Below, piece after piece: positions 35,347 through 43,490 of a stretch of 64,000 nucleotides of DNA. Under the pieces are notes generated by a model. That model was not told where the DNA came from and searched no databases. It worked only from the letters and a program-made list of their open reading frames with translations. Position numbers and translations under genes: made by a program. Origin of the DNA: REEB85 sp018971455 (GTDB lineage Bacteria; Pseudomonadota; Alphaproteobacteria; Acetobacterales; Acetobacteraceae); the NCBI GenBank assembly GCA_028871195.1, contig JAGWNT010000003.1, positions 18,759 to 82,758 of the forward strand, given 5' to 3'. Every line of letters begins with the position of its first letter. Position 1 is the stretch's first letter.

Positions 35347-36093
35347 CTACTGCGCGGTCCAGCCCCCGTCCACCCGGAGCGATGTGCCGGTGATCATGCC
35401 GGCGCCGTCCGAGGCAAGAAACAGCACGGCGGCGGCGATGTCGCCGACCTCGCCGCCACGGCCGAGGGGGATGCGCGAGAGCACGTCCGCGGCGAAGTCC
35501 GGGTCGTCGAGGAAGGGGCGGGTCAGTTCGGTGGCGATGAAGGTGGGGGCGATGGTGTTGACGCGGATACCGTGCGGCGCGAGCTCGATGGCCATCGCCT
35601 TGGACAGCCCCTCGATGGCGTGCTTGGTGGCGCAGTAGGCGACCCGGCGCGGGCCGCCGACATGGCCCATCTGCGACGAGGTGTGGATGATGCGCCCGGC
35701 GATGCCGGCCGCCACCATGCGCCGCGCCACGGCCTGGGCGACGACGAAGGCGGCGCGGACATTGACGTCGAACAGCGCATCGAAGGTGGCGAGGTCGGTG
35801 TCGAGGAAGCGTTGCAGGCGATTGATGCCGGCATTGTTGAACAGGATGTCGAACGGCTCCGCCGCGTCCACCGCCGCGCACACCGCGCCGGATTCGGTGA
35901 CGTCGAGCACCAGCGCCTCGGCCGCAAGACCACGGCCGCGCAGATCCGCCACCGCCGCGCCGAGCTGGGCCGCGCGGCGGGCGGCGAGCACGACATGCGC
36001 GCCGGCCTCGGCGAGCGCCTGGGCGGCGGCCAGGCCGATGCCGGAGCTGGCACCGGTGACCAGGGCGCGCTGTCCATCCAGGCGAATCCGCAT
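35347..36093 (-). CDS. Short-chain dehydrogenase/reductase
   Basis: 248 residues with a Rossmann fold. Cofactor motif is VTGASSGIGLAAA near residue 13, the structural motif is FNNAGI, and the catalytic set is Ser in HTSSQMGH with Tyr and Lys in VAYCATKHA. C-terminal NTIAPTFIATELTRPF and TGTSLRVDGGW fit classical SDRs of the FabG/gluconate dehydrogenase type. GGCGGAGGAAC precedes the ATG at 36093. It is first in a likely operon with the GGT-family and amidase genes. Substrate unknown. Confidence 0.9.
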   Translation of the reverse strand: MRIRLDGQRALVTGASSGIGLAAAQALAEAGAHVVLAARRAAQLGAAVADLRGRGLAAEALVLDVTESGAVCAAVDAAEPFDILFNNAGINRLQRFLDTDLATFDALFDVNVRAAFVVAQAVARRMVAAGIAGRIIHTSSQMGHVGGPRRVAYCATKHAIEGLSKAMAIELAPHGIRVNTIAPTFIATELTRPFLDDPDFAADVLSRIPLGRGGEVGDIAAAVLFLASDGAGMITGTSLRVDGGWTAQ

Positions 36094-36187
36094 GAAGTTC
36101 CTCCGCCGCCACGCTCCCATTGCCTCGCCCCATTGGCAACCGGGCCGCGACGGGGAATCATGGCGCCGGCAACGAACGGGCGGGACA

Positions 36188-36520
36188 GTGGCAAACATCG
36201 AGGATTTCGACCGGCTGGACATCCGCACCGGAACGGTGGTGGACGCGCAGCCCTTTCCCGAGGCGCGCAAACCGGCGATCAAGCTGTGGGTCGATTGCGG
36301 CGGCGCGATCGGCGTGAAGCGCTCCTCCGCGCAGATCACCGAGCATTACCGGCTCGACCAGCTGATCGGCCGGCAGGTGCTCTGCGTGGTGAATTTTCCG
36401 CCGCGCCAGATCGGGCCCTTTCTCAGCGAGGTGCTGACCCTCGGCGTGCCGGACGAGGACGGCGCCGTCGTGCTGCTCAAGCCCGACTTCAAGGTTCCCG
36501 ATGGCGGGCGGATGTTCTGA
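36188..36520 (+). CDS. csaA: tRNA-binding-domain protein of the CsaA type
   Basis: 110 residues from a GTG start. Features are FDRLDIRTGTVVDAQPFPEARKPAIKLWVD and the later VVNFPPRQIGPFLSEVLTLG, matching the EMAP-II/OB-fold tRNA-binding domain found in CsaA, a dimeric secretion-related chaperone. GTG at 36188 yields the family length; the frame stays open upstream but with no conserved sequence. It overlaps gpt by TGATG, so the two are co-translated. It is divergent from the SDR gene. Confidence 0.9.
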   Translation: MANIEDFDRLDIRTGTVVDAQPFPEARKPAIKLWVDCGGAIGVKRSSAQITEHYRLDQLIGRQVLCVVNFPPRQIGPFLSEVLTLGVPDEDGAVVLLKPDFKVPDGGRMF

Positions 36521-36996
36521 TGGCCGAGCATTATTACACCGTCACCTGGGACCAGCTGCACCGTGATGCCCGCGCGCTCGCCTGGCGGCTGATCGAACGG
36601 GGACCGTACCGGGGCATCGTCGCCATCACCCGCGGCGGCCTCATTCCCGCGGCCATCGTGGCGCGCGAGATGGAGGTGCGGCTGATCGAAAGCGTCTGCG
36701 TCGTCACCTATGACGAGGAGAAGAAGGGCGAGGCGACGGTCACCAAGCTGCCGGTGGCCGCCGGCGACGGCGAGGGGTTTCTCATCGTCGATGATCTGGT
36801 CGATACCGGCACCACGGCGCGCATCGTGCGCGCGCTGCTGCCCAAGGCGCATTTCGCCTGCGTCTACGCCAAGCCCGCGGCGCGCAGCCTGATCGACAGC
36901 TTCGTCACCGAAGTGTCCCAGGATACCTGGATCCTGTTTCCCTGGGACACCGAATTGCAGGCCGCGGTACCGCTGGCCAAGCGCGGGCGGGGCTGA
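36520..36996 (+). CDS. gpt: Xanthine-guanine phosphoribosyltransferase
   Basis: 158 residues. The PRPP-binding loop is FLIVDDLVDTGTTA near residue 87 and the pyrophosphate loop is AITRGGLIPAAIVA. YTVTWDQLHRDARALAWRL at the N-terminus and the C-terminal WILFPWDTE are typical of XGPRT. It salvages xanthine and guanine into nucleotides. Coupled to the CsaA-like gene by a one-base overlap of stop and start. Confidence 0.93.
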   Translation: MAEHYYTVTWDQLHRDARALAWRLIERGPYRGIVAITRGGLIPAAIVAREMEVRLIESVCVVTYDEEKKGEATVTKLPVAAGDGEGFLIVDDLVDTGTTARIVRALLPKAHFACVYAKPAARSLIDSFVTEVSQDTWILFPWDTELQAAVPLAKRGRG

Positions 36997-37002
36997 GGCG
37001 CG

Positions 37003-38025
37003 TCACCCCGCCTCGGCCATGAAGGCGGCCAGTGCCGGGGCCCATTTGGCGGCGTCGGCGCCGGAAGCCATGTGGCCGAGCTCGCTGTCGATCTCGACAT
37101 AGGTGGCGCGCACCCCGGCCGCGCGCAGTGCGGCCATCACGCCGGGCGCCAGCGTCGGCGGGAACACCGAGTCGGTGCGGCTCAGCGCGTAGAGGACCCG
37201 GGCGCGGATGGACGGGAAGCGCGGGGTGAGGTCGAAATCCAGCAGGGCGCGGCCGAGCACCAGCAGGGAATTGGCGTCGAAGGCGCGCGCCCACCCTCCG
37301 GCGATCCGGCGGATTTCGGCGTCCCGCGCGGCGGGGTCGGGAAAGCGGGCCATCAGATCGGCCTCGATGCCGTAGCGGCGGAGCGTCTCGACGCGGATGT
37401 CGGTCATCGTCGCATCGACGCCGCCGGTGGCATAGTAATGCCCGCCATTCCAGCCGGGATCGCGCGCGAGGCGGGCTTCCAGCGCGTCCATGTCGTGCCC
37501 GTCCGGCCGGCGCGGGGCGCTGACGGCGGGCACGATGGCATCGACGAAATCGGGAAAATCCACCGCCCATTGGAAGGCCTGAAAGCCGCCATAGGACGGC
37601 CCGGCGACGGCGGCGAGATGGCGCACGCCGAGGCGTTCGAGCAGGGCGCGCTGGGCGGCAACGATGTCGGCCACGGTGATGGCCGGGAAGTCCGGGCCGT
37701 ACGGCCGGCCGGTGGCGGGGTTGAGGCTGCGCGGCGCCGTCGAGCCATGGGCCGAGCCGAGCATGTTGGAGCTGACGACGAAGTACCGCTCGGTGTCGAT
37801 CGGCTTGCCGGGGCCGACCAGCGCGTTCCACGGCCCCTCGGAGGAGCCCGCCATGGAATGGCTGCTGGTGTAGCCATGGGTGAGCAGCACGGCGTTGCGC
37901 CCGTCCGGCGTGAGTCGGCCGAGGGTTTCGTAGGCCAGTGCCGCGCGCGGCAGAACCGCGCCGCTGGCCAGGCGCAGATCGCCGATTTCGCCCACCAGGC
38001 CTTTTTTGCGCACCGAGTCCTGCAT
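37003..38025 (-). CDS. Alpha/beta hydrolase of the homoserine O-acetyltransferase (MetX)-like family
   Basis: 340 residues. The nucleophile elbow is VAGPSYGGFQAFQWA, the acid is in ALSRTDSVFPP and the catalytic His in SELGHMASGADAAKW. RYFVVSSNMLGSAHGSTAPRS resembles the oxyanion region of MetX. True MetX has a Gly-Ser-Met-Gly-Gly elbow; the Tyr here suggests a different acyltransferase or hydrolase. The ATG at 38025 has AGGGTGG upstream; a GTG three codons earlier is also possible. It directly follows the CorC-type gene, so they are probably co-transcribed. Confidence 0.75.
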   Translation of the reverse strand: MQDSVRKKGLVGEIGDLRLASGAVLPRAALAYETLGRLTPDGRNAVLLTHGYTSSHSMAGSSEGPWNALVGPGKPIDTERYFVVSSNMLGSAHGSTAPRSLNPATGRPYGPDFPAITVADIVAAQRALLERLGVRHLAAVAGPSYGGFQAFQWAVDFPDFVDAIVPAVSAPRRPDGHDMDALEARLARDPGWNGGHYYATGGVDATMTDIRVETLRRYGIEADLMARFPDPAARDAEIRRIAGGWARAFDANSLLVLGRALLDFDLTPRFPSIRARVLYALSRTDSVFPPTLAPGVMAALRAAGVRATYVEIDSELGHMASGADAAKWAPALAAFMAEAG

Positions 38026-38035
38026 GATATCCACC

Positions 38036-39328
38036 CTATCCTTCCGCCAACGGTTCCTGGCTCACCTGCACGCGCTCGACCCGCCTGCCGTCCATCGCCA
38101 CCACCTCGAACAGCCAGCCGCCAAAGACGATACGGTCGCCCGGCTGGGGCACGCGGCGCAGCAGGGCGAGCACGAGCCCGGCGAGCGTGTGATAGCTGCC
38201 GGCCGCCGGCAAGTCCGGCAGATCGAGCCGGGCCTTCACCTCATCCACCGGCATGGCGGCATCGAGCAGCAGCGTGCCCTGCTCGGGCTCCGTGCCCGGT
38301 TCGGGCGGGGCCGGCTCGACATCGCCGACGATGGCCTGCAGCACGTCGGCGGCGGTCACGACTCCCTCGAAGCTGCCATATTCGTCGAGCACCAGGGCGA
38401 GGCCCAGCAGGTCCGATTTCAGGCGCTCCAGCGCGTCGAGCGCGGTCACCGTGTCGGGCATGACCATGGGCTGGCGCAGGGCGGCGGCGATCGAGAGTTC
38501 CTTGCCGTCGAGGATGCGGTCCAGCATGTCCTTGGCCTGCACCACGCCGACCACGTTGTCGATCGAGCGGTCGCAGACGACGAAGCGGGAATGCGGCGCC
38601 GCCTTGAGGGTGGCGATGATGTCGCGGGCGGGATCGGTGCGGTCGATCCAGGCGATTTCGGTGCGCGGCGTCATGATCGCGCGCACCGGCTTGTCGGCCA
38701 GGCGCAGCACGCGCTCGATCATGTCGCGCTCTTCGCTCTCCAGCACGCCGGTCTCCTCTCCCTCGGCGAGCAGCGCCTTGAGCTCCTCCTCCGTCACCGT
38801 CGCCGGGCCGCCGGCATGGACGCCGAACAGGCGCAGCACCTGGCGCGAGGACCAGCCGAGCAGCCAGACCACCGGCAGGGTGGCGGAGGAGACGCCGGCC
38901 AGCGGGCGGGCCACCACGGCGGCGACCCGCTCGGGCGCGCGCAGCGCGAGCTGCTTGGGAACCAGCTCGCCGAGCACCAGGGTGAGATAGGTGATCGCCA
39001 CCACCACCACCGCGAGGGCCAGGCTGTTGGCGAAGGGGGCCAGGCGCGGCACGCCGGCGAAGAGCGGGGCGATGCGGTCGGCGACCCGGGCACCGCCGAA
39101 CACGCCGTCGAGGATGCCGACCAGGGTGATGCCGACCTGCACCGCCGGCAGGAAGCGCTGCGGATCCTCGGCGAGCAGGCGGGCGCGCGCGGCGCCGGCC
39201 ACCCCCTGGCGTTCGAGCACGGCCAGCCGCGTGCGGTTGGCCGAGACCAGCGCCAGCTCGGCCAGCGAGAACAGGCCATTGAGCGCGATCAGCAGCAGCA
39301 CGACGCTGACGTCGAGCGCGATATCCAT
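38036..39328 (-). CDS. CorC/HlyC-family membrane protein with DUF21 and CBS domains
   Basis: 430 residues. The N-terminal DUF21/CNNM domain has about four membrane helices and includes GLFSLAELALVSANRTRL and TYLTLVLGELVPKQLAL. A CBS pair follows around residues 210-335 (VRAIMTPRTEIAWID, VVQAKDMLDRILDG), and a C-terminal CorC/HlyC transporter-associated domain comes last. This family is associated with magnesium or cobalt efflux; it is often misnamed haemolysin. It lies 10 bases upstream of the alpha/beta hydrolase start. Confidence 0.9.
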   Translation of the reverse strand: MDIALDVSVVLLLIALNGLFSLAELALVSANRTRLAVLERQGVAGAARARLLAEDPQRFLPAVQVGITLVGILDGVFGGARVADRIAPLFAGVPRLAPFANSLALAVVVVAITYLTLVLGELVPKQLALRAPERVAAVVARPLAGVSSATLPVVWLLGWSSRQVLRLFGVHAGGPATVTEEELKALLAEGEETGVLESEERDMIERVLRLADKPVRAIMTPRTEIAWIDRTDPARDIIATLKAAPHSRFVVCDRSIDNVVGVVQAKDMLDRILDGKELSIAAALRQPMVMPDTVTALDALERLKSDLLGLALVLDEYGSFEGVVTAADVLQAIVGDVEPAPPEPGTEPEQGTLLLDAAMPVDEVKARLDLPDLPAAGSYHTLAGLVLALLRRVPQPGDRIVFGGWLFEVVAMDGRRVERVQVSQEPLAEG

Positions 39329-39426
39329 CGGCGCGATTCCATTCCGTCCGCGGGCAGGATACCCCAGCCGCGGCGGATCGCCATGGCGGGCGTTGAGCGG
39401 CCGGGCGGCGGTGCCATATCGAGGCG

Positions 39427-39894
39427 ATGGAACCGCGCCCCCTGCCCTCCGCCGCCCTGCTCCTCGGCCTCGCCGGGCTGCTCCCCTTTCTCGCCTGCGG
39501 CCTCGCCGTCGCGAGCCTCGATCGCGCGGCGGGGGCGCCCTTCATGGCGGCGCTGATCGGCTACGGCGCGGTGGTGCTGGCCTTTCTCGGCGCCGTGCAA
39601 TGGGGCCTCGTGCTCGGCGGCGCGCCGCTGCCCACCGACCGGCGGCGGCTTGCCCTCGGCGTGGCGCCGGCGCTGATCGGCTGGCTCGCCCTGCTGGCGC
39701 CGCTGGTGCTGCCGGCGGAGGCCGGGCTCGGCGCGCTGATCCTTGGCTTCGCCGCGACCATCGCGGTCGAGAGCCGATTCGGCTGGCTGCCGCCCGGCTA
39801 CGCCATGCTGCGCTGGGGGCTGAGCGCCGTGGTGCTGGCGGTGCTGATCACCGTGCTGACGCTGCGGCTGCTCGGCGCGACGATTATTTTTTAA
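39427..39894 (+). CDS. DUF3429 family membrane protein
   Basis: 155 residues with about four to five hydrophobic helices. FLGAVQWGLVLG and AVESRFGWLPPGYAMLRWGLSAVVLAVL match DUF3429 proteins, whose function is unknown. The start ATG at 39427 follows a short gap divergent from the CorC-type gene. The ORF ends in ATIIF immediately before a run of T bases that may help termination. Confidence 0.8.
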   Translation: MEPRPLPSAALLLGLAGLLPFLACGLAVASLDRAAGAPFMAALIGYGAVVLAFLGAVQWGLVLGGAPLPTDRRRLALGVAPALIGWLALLAPLVLPAEAGLGALILGFAATIAVESRFGWLPPGYAMLRWGLSAVVLAVLITVLTLRLLGATIIF

Positions 39895-39945
39895 TTTTTT
39901 CCTCGATTTTTGTATCAATTTATGGTCCGTTAACCTTCATCGAAG
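39880..39945 (+). promoter_or_regulatory. AT-rich stretch after the DUF3429 gene
   Basis: About 60 bases are strongly AT-rich (runs of T around 39885-39915, then GTTAACC near 39931). They may end the DUF3429 transcript and carry the promoter of the small downstream gene. There is no clear stem before the T-runs, so this is a weak terminator or promoter call. TTAACC resembles a CtrA half-site, but the partner half-site at the proper spacing is missing. Confidence 0.35.
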
Positions 39946-39948
39946 CCG

Positions 39949-40344
39949 ATGGAGCCGACCATGCGTGATACCGAGACGCCGCGCGCCGATCTTCCCCGCA
40001 CCGCGGAGATCATCACCTTTCCGCGCCGCGACCCGGCTATCGCCGAGTCCTCCGCCCGCTCGCCCCGCCCGGCGGCGACTCCGCCGGCCGAGCCACCCGC
40101 CGAGCGGCTGGCGCGCGCGCTCAAGGCGCTCGATGCCGCGCTGCTCGCGCAACGCCAGGCGGTGATCGGCTGGCGGAGCGCCATCGCCGACCTGCGCGGG
40201 TCGGTGGGCGGGCTCGGCGGCACCATGCGCAGCTACTCCGACACGCTCGAGGAGCTGGGCGGACGCGTCGAGGCGGTGGCCTATCGCGCGCGCCGGCTCG
40301 AGCTGCTCGCCAAGACCGCCGAGCACCTCGCCCGGGAGCGCTGA
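39949..40344 (+). CDS. Conserved-type hypothetical protein with predicted coiled coil
   Basis: 131 residues; not recognised. The first 50 residues are Pro/Arg-rich and start with a EIITFPRR motif. Residues about 55-130 are predicted helical, with LARALKALDAALLAQRQAVIGWRSAI and a heptad-like tail. There is no signal peptide or membrane segment. The start could be the ATG four codons further on. It lies before the KDPG aldolase gene with a 110-base GC-rich gap. Function unknown. Confidence 0.65.
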   Translation: MEPTMRDTETPRADLPRTAEIITFPRRDPAIAESSARSPRPAATPPAEPPAERLARALKALDAALLAQRQAVIGWRSAIADLRGSVGGLGGTMRSYSDTLEELGGRVEAVAYRARRLELLAKTAEHLARER

Positions 40345-40455
40345 CGCGCCGCCCTGCGGCTGCCGCGCGGCCGCCCCCGGCGCCTGCGGCCCGGCAGCCC
40401 GCGCGCCCTTTCGCGCGCCGCGCCGCCATGCCAGATTTGTGGCGGAGGATCCCCG

Positions 40456-41076
40456 ATGCCCGAGATTGGCCTGATCGATCAGTTGCGCGCCGCGCGCATC
40501 GTGCCCGTGGTGCGCACCAGCTCCGCGCGGCTCGCCGCCACCGGCATCGCGTGGCTGCGCGAGGCGGGTCTGCGCATCTTCGAAATCACCATGACGATTC
40601 CGGACGCGCCGGCGCTGATCCGCGAGCTCGCCGCGGAGCCCGGCCTGCTGGTCGGGGCCGGCACGGTGGGCGACGCGGCGACCGCCGAGGCGTGCCTCGC
40701 CGCCGGCGCCCGCTTCATCGTTGCCCCCTGGGTCGATGCGAGCCTGGCCGCGCCCTGCCGCGCGGCGGGGGCGGCATTGATGCTGGGCGCGCTGACGCCG
40801 ACCGAGGTGCGCGCGGCCCTGGCCGGCGGAGCGGATGTGGTGAAGGTGTTCCCGGCCTCCTCGGCGGGCGGCCCAGCGCATGTGAAGGCGCTGCGCAGCG
40901 TCTTTCCCGGGGTCGCCTTCTGCCCGACCGGCGGCATCGAGCCGGCGCAGATCGGCGCTTATCTCGCGGCCGGCGCGGCCTTCCTCGGCATGGGCGGCGC
41001 GCTCGTCGATGAGCGGCGCATCGCCGGCGGCGAGCGAACGGCCATCATGGACGCGGCGCGGGCCGTACTCGCATGA
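40456..41076 (+). CDS. eda: 2-dehydro-3-deoxy-phosphogluconate (KDPG) aldolase
   Basis: 206 residues, a class I aldolase with a TIM-barrel fold. RIVPVVRT opens the fold, LREAGLRIFEITMTIP supplies the conserved Glu region, and the Schiff-base lysine is in ADVVKVFPASSAGGPAHVK. FCPTGGIEPAQIGAYLAAGA is typical. It cleaves KDPG to pyruvate and glyceraldehyde 3-phosphate in the Entner-Doudoroff or uronate pathway. It overlaps the KDG kinase gene by four bases, forming a natural pair. Confidence 0.95.
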   Translation: MPEIGLIDQLRAARIVPVVRTSSARLAATGIAWLREAGLRIFEITMTIPDAPALIRELAAEPGLLVGAGTVGDAATAEACLAAGARFIVAPWVDASLAAPCRAAGAALMLGALTPTEVRAALAGGADVVKVFPASSAGGPAHVKALRSVFPGVAFCPTGGIEPAQIGAYLAAGAAFLGMGGALVDERRIAGGERTAIMDAARAVLA

Positions 41077-42005
41077 GCCTGGACTTGCTGTGCATCGGCG
41101 AGCCGATGATGGAATACAACGAGCAGCCCGCCAACGCCGAAGGGGATCGATTTTATCTTGAGGGGTTTGGCGGCGATACCTCAAACGCCGCCGTCGCCGC
41201 CGCGCGGCAGGGGGCGCGGGTCGGCTACCTCACGGCCCTGGGCCGCGACGATGCCGGCGACCGCTTCCTGGCGCTGTGGCGCGAGGAGGGGGTGGAGTGC
41301 GGGCACGTTCTGCGCTCGGAGACGCGCGGCACCGCGGTCTATTTCGTCCGCCACGCGGCCGAGGGACATTCCTTCCAGTATTTCCGCGCCGGCTCCGCGG
41401 CGAGCGCGCTGGCGCCGGCCGACGTGCCCGAGCCCCTGGTGAGCGGCGCGCGCATGCTCTACGCCTCGGGCATCAGCCAGGCGATTTCCGACAGCGCCGC
41501 GGATGCGGTGTTCCACGCGATCACCCTGGCGCGCCATCGCGGCGTGCAAATCGCCTACGACACCAATTACCGGCCGCGCCTGTGGCCGCCGGCGCGGGCG
41601 GCCGCGGTGATCCATGCCGCCATGGCGCAGACCGACATCGCCCTGCCCGGCATGGAGGACGCGACGGCGCTGACCGGTCTCACCGATCCCGATGCGGTCG
41701 CCGATTTCTACCTCCGGCTCGGGCCGAAACTGGTGGTGCTCAAGCAGGGGGCGGCGGGCGCGCTGCTGGCGACGCCCGAGGGGCGGGTGCGGATTCCGCC
41801 CTTTCCCTGCACGCCGGTCGATGCGACCGGCGCCGGCGACACGTTCTGCGGCAGCTTCCTCGCGCGCATCCTGGCCGGGGACGCGCCGCTCCAGGCCGCA
41901 CGCTATGCCGCCGTCGCGGCGGCGTTGCAGACGCAGGGATTCGGCGCGGTCGCGCCGATTCCACGCCCCGAGGCCGTGCGGGCGGCGCTGGCCGGATGGA
42001 ACTGA
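41073..42005 (+). CDS. kdgK: 2-keto-3-deoxygluconate kinase (PfkB family)
   Basis: 310 residues. PfkB motif 1 is in LEGFGGDTSNAAVAAARQGARVGY and the catalytic motif 2 is VDATGAGDTFCGSFLARILAG, with the base Asp. ASGISQAISD and YDTNYRPRLWPP are KdgK-like. It phosphorylates KDG to KDPG, which the adjacent aldolase then splits. Gene pair order and overlap support the assignment over other sugar kinases. Other uronate genes are absent from the window. Confidence 0.9.
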   Translation: MSLDLLCIGEPMMEYNEQPANAEGDRFYLEGFGGDTSNAAVAAARQGARVGYLTALGRDDAGDRFLALWREEGVECGHVLRSETRGTAVYFVRHAAEGHSFQYFRAGSAASALAPADVPEPLVSGARMLYASGISQAISDSAADAVFHAITLARHRGVQIAYDTNYRPRLWPPARAAAVIHAAMAQTDIALPGMEDATALTGLTDPDAVADFYLRLGPKLVVLKQGAAGALLATPEGRVRIPPFPCTPVDATGAGDTFCGSFLARILAGDAPLQAARYAAVAAALQTQGFGAVAPIPRPEAVRAALAGWN

Positions 42006-42580
42006 CCACCGGGAGGCTGGTGCTGCGGCGCTGGCGCGAGAGCGACCGCGCGCCGCTTGCGGCGATGACCGCCGATCCGGCCGTCATGCGCTATTTCCTC
42101 CATGGCCGCACGCCGGCCCAATCCGATGCCTGGATGGACCGGGTGGAGGGACATTTCGCGCGCGAGGGGTTCGGCATCTGGGCCGTCGAGGCGCCCGGGG
42201 TGGCGCCGCTGATCGGCTTCACCGGCCTCGCCCGGGTGATCGACCTGCCTTGCGCGCCGGCGGTCGAAATCGCCTGGACCTTCGCCGCCGCCTATTGGCG
42301 GCAGGGCTATGCGCGCGAGGCGGCGGCGGCGGCGCTGGAGGACGGGTTCAACCGGCTCGACCTCCACCAGATCGTCGCCTTCACCGCGCGGGTGAACCTG
42401 GCCTCGCAAAATCTCATGCAGCGGCTGCTCATGGTGCGCGACCCGGCGGCCGATTTCGACCATCCGCGCATCCTGCAAGGCCACCCTTTGCGCCCGCATG
42501 TGCTGTATCGTGCCTGGCGCCCCGCCGGCCCACGGCCGCCGCGCCAGGGTGCGCCGCCAACCGAAGGATCCATGCCATGA
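41996..42580 (+). CDS. GNAT-family N-acetyltransferase (RimJ/RimL type)
   Basis: 194 residues. RLVLRRWRESDRAPLAAMTADP opens the fold and the acetyl-CoA motif A is in IAWTFAAAYWRQGYAREAAAAAL. The pattern is of RimJ/RimL-like N-acetyltransferases. The C-terminal 25 residues are Pro/Arg-rich and outside the domain. The start overlaps kdgK by 10 bases and the stop overlaps the next gene, but a functional link with sugar metabolism is not evident. Confidence 0.85.
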   Translation: MELTTGRLVLRRWRESDRAPLAAMTADPAVMRYFLHGRTPAQSDAWMDRVEGHFAREGFGIWAVEAPGVAPLIGFTGLARVIDLPCAPAVEIAWTFAAAYWRQGYAREAAAAALEDGFNRLDLHQIVAFTARVNLASQNLMQRLLMVRDPAADFDHPRILQGHPLRPHVLYRAWRPAGPRPPRQGAPPTEGSMP

Positions 42581-43095
42581 GCGATCTCGTGATGATTGCC
42601 TTCTCCAGCGAGGAGCGGGCGGAAGCGGTGCGTCATAAAATATTGGAAATGCAGAAAGAATACCTCATCGAGGTCAGCGATGCGGTGATCGCCGTCAAGC
42701 GGCCGGACGGGCATGTGAAGCTCAATCAGCTGCTCAACACCACCACCGCCGGCGCGGTGTCCGGCACCTTCTGGGGCGCGCTGGTCGGGCTGCTGTTCAT
42801 GATGCCGCTGGTCGGCGCGGCCATCGGCGCCGCCTCGGGGGCGATCGGGGGCGCGCTCAGCGATGTCGGCATCGACGACAACTTCATGAAGAAGGCGGCC
42901 GACGTGCTGCAACCCGGCAATGCCGCGCTGTTCCTGCTGATCCGCAAGATGACCACCGACAAGGTGCTGGACGCGCTGCGCGGCGAGGGCGGCACGGTGA
43001 TGCGCACCTCGCTCGACCACACCCGGGAGGAGGCGCTGCGCGCCGCCCTCGCCGGCGCCCACGCGGCTCAGGCCGGCAGCGACTCGAGCGCCTGA
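42577..43095 (+). CDS. DUF1269 family membrane protein
   Basis: 172 residues. VMIAFSSEERAEAVRHKI, then TTAGAVSGTFWGALVGLLFMMPLVGAAIGAASGAI, a glycine-zipper-rich hydrophobic hairpin at about residues 55-90. VLQPGNAALFLLIRKMTTDKVL follows. This is the DUF1269 pattern; function unknown, probably inner membrane. Start at MSDLVM chosen because the upstream ATG gives no family match. Ends convergent with a minus-strand small gene, overlapping by 28 bases. Confidence 0.85.
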   Translation: MSDLVMIAFSSEERAEAVRHKILEMQKEYLIEVSDAVIAVKRPDGHVKLNQLLNTTTAGAVSGTFWGALVGLLFMMPLVGAAIGAASGAIGGALSDVGIDDNFMKKAADVLQPGNAALFLLIRKMTTDKVLDALRGEGGTVMRTSLDHTREEALRAALAGAHAAQAGSDSSA

Positions 43096-43403
43096 AGCAG
43101 GTTGGGGAACCAGCCGACGGTCACCCCGGTGGCCGGGCGCCAGACGGTGAAGCCGTGGGCCGCACAGCCCACCGCCCAGCTCGCCCACAACGCGCCGTCG
43201 CGATAGATCAGCAGGAAATCCCCCAGCTCGGGATCATCGTCCGGCAGGTCGGTGTGGATGACCACGCGGCTGAAGCCGCTCTGCCGCGCGGTGACCGCCC
43301 AGCTGGCCGCATGGATGCGGTCGCGCGCCGACAGGCGGCGGGCACGGCCGGCCGGAACAGGAAAGGGGATGACCTTGGCCGAGGCGATCCGCTGCTCGTG
43401 CAT
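43068..43403 (-). CDS. Small hypothetical protein
   Basis: 111 residues; not recognised. A basic N-terminus with KVIPFP precedes a compact region: FSRVVIHTDLPDDDPELGDFLLIYRDGALWASWAVG, then a WRPATGVTVGWF motif. No membrane segment, signal peptide or catalytic motif. The region upstream to purA is about 90 bases with nothing obvious. It overlaps the end of the DUF1269 gene on the opposite strand. Confidence 0.65.
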   Translation of the reverse strand: MHEQRIASAKVIPFPVPAGRARRLSARDRIHAASWAVTARQSGFSRVVIHTDLPDDDPELGDFLLIYRDGALWASWAVGCAAHGFTVWRPATGVTVGWFPNLLQALESLPA

Positions 43404-43490
43404 TGGGAGGCTCCTTCCCGCTGGGGTGCGGCAAGGGTCTAGCGGCGCCCTGGCCGCCGCGCTGTGATCTGGACCACAGGCGGCGGATAA

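Noticed and set aside
33451..36996. A continuous 1181-residue plus-strand frame
   Set aside because: Only the last 158 residues are real (gpt). The rest is antisense to the amidase, GGT-family and SDR genes and is low-complexity, as GC-rich codon bias produces.
39885..39945. A CtrA binding site upstream of the small coiled-coil gene
   Set aside because: Only one TTAACC half-site is present; the second half at the 7-base spacing is missing.
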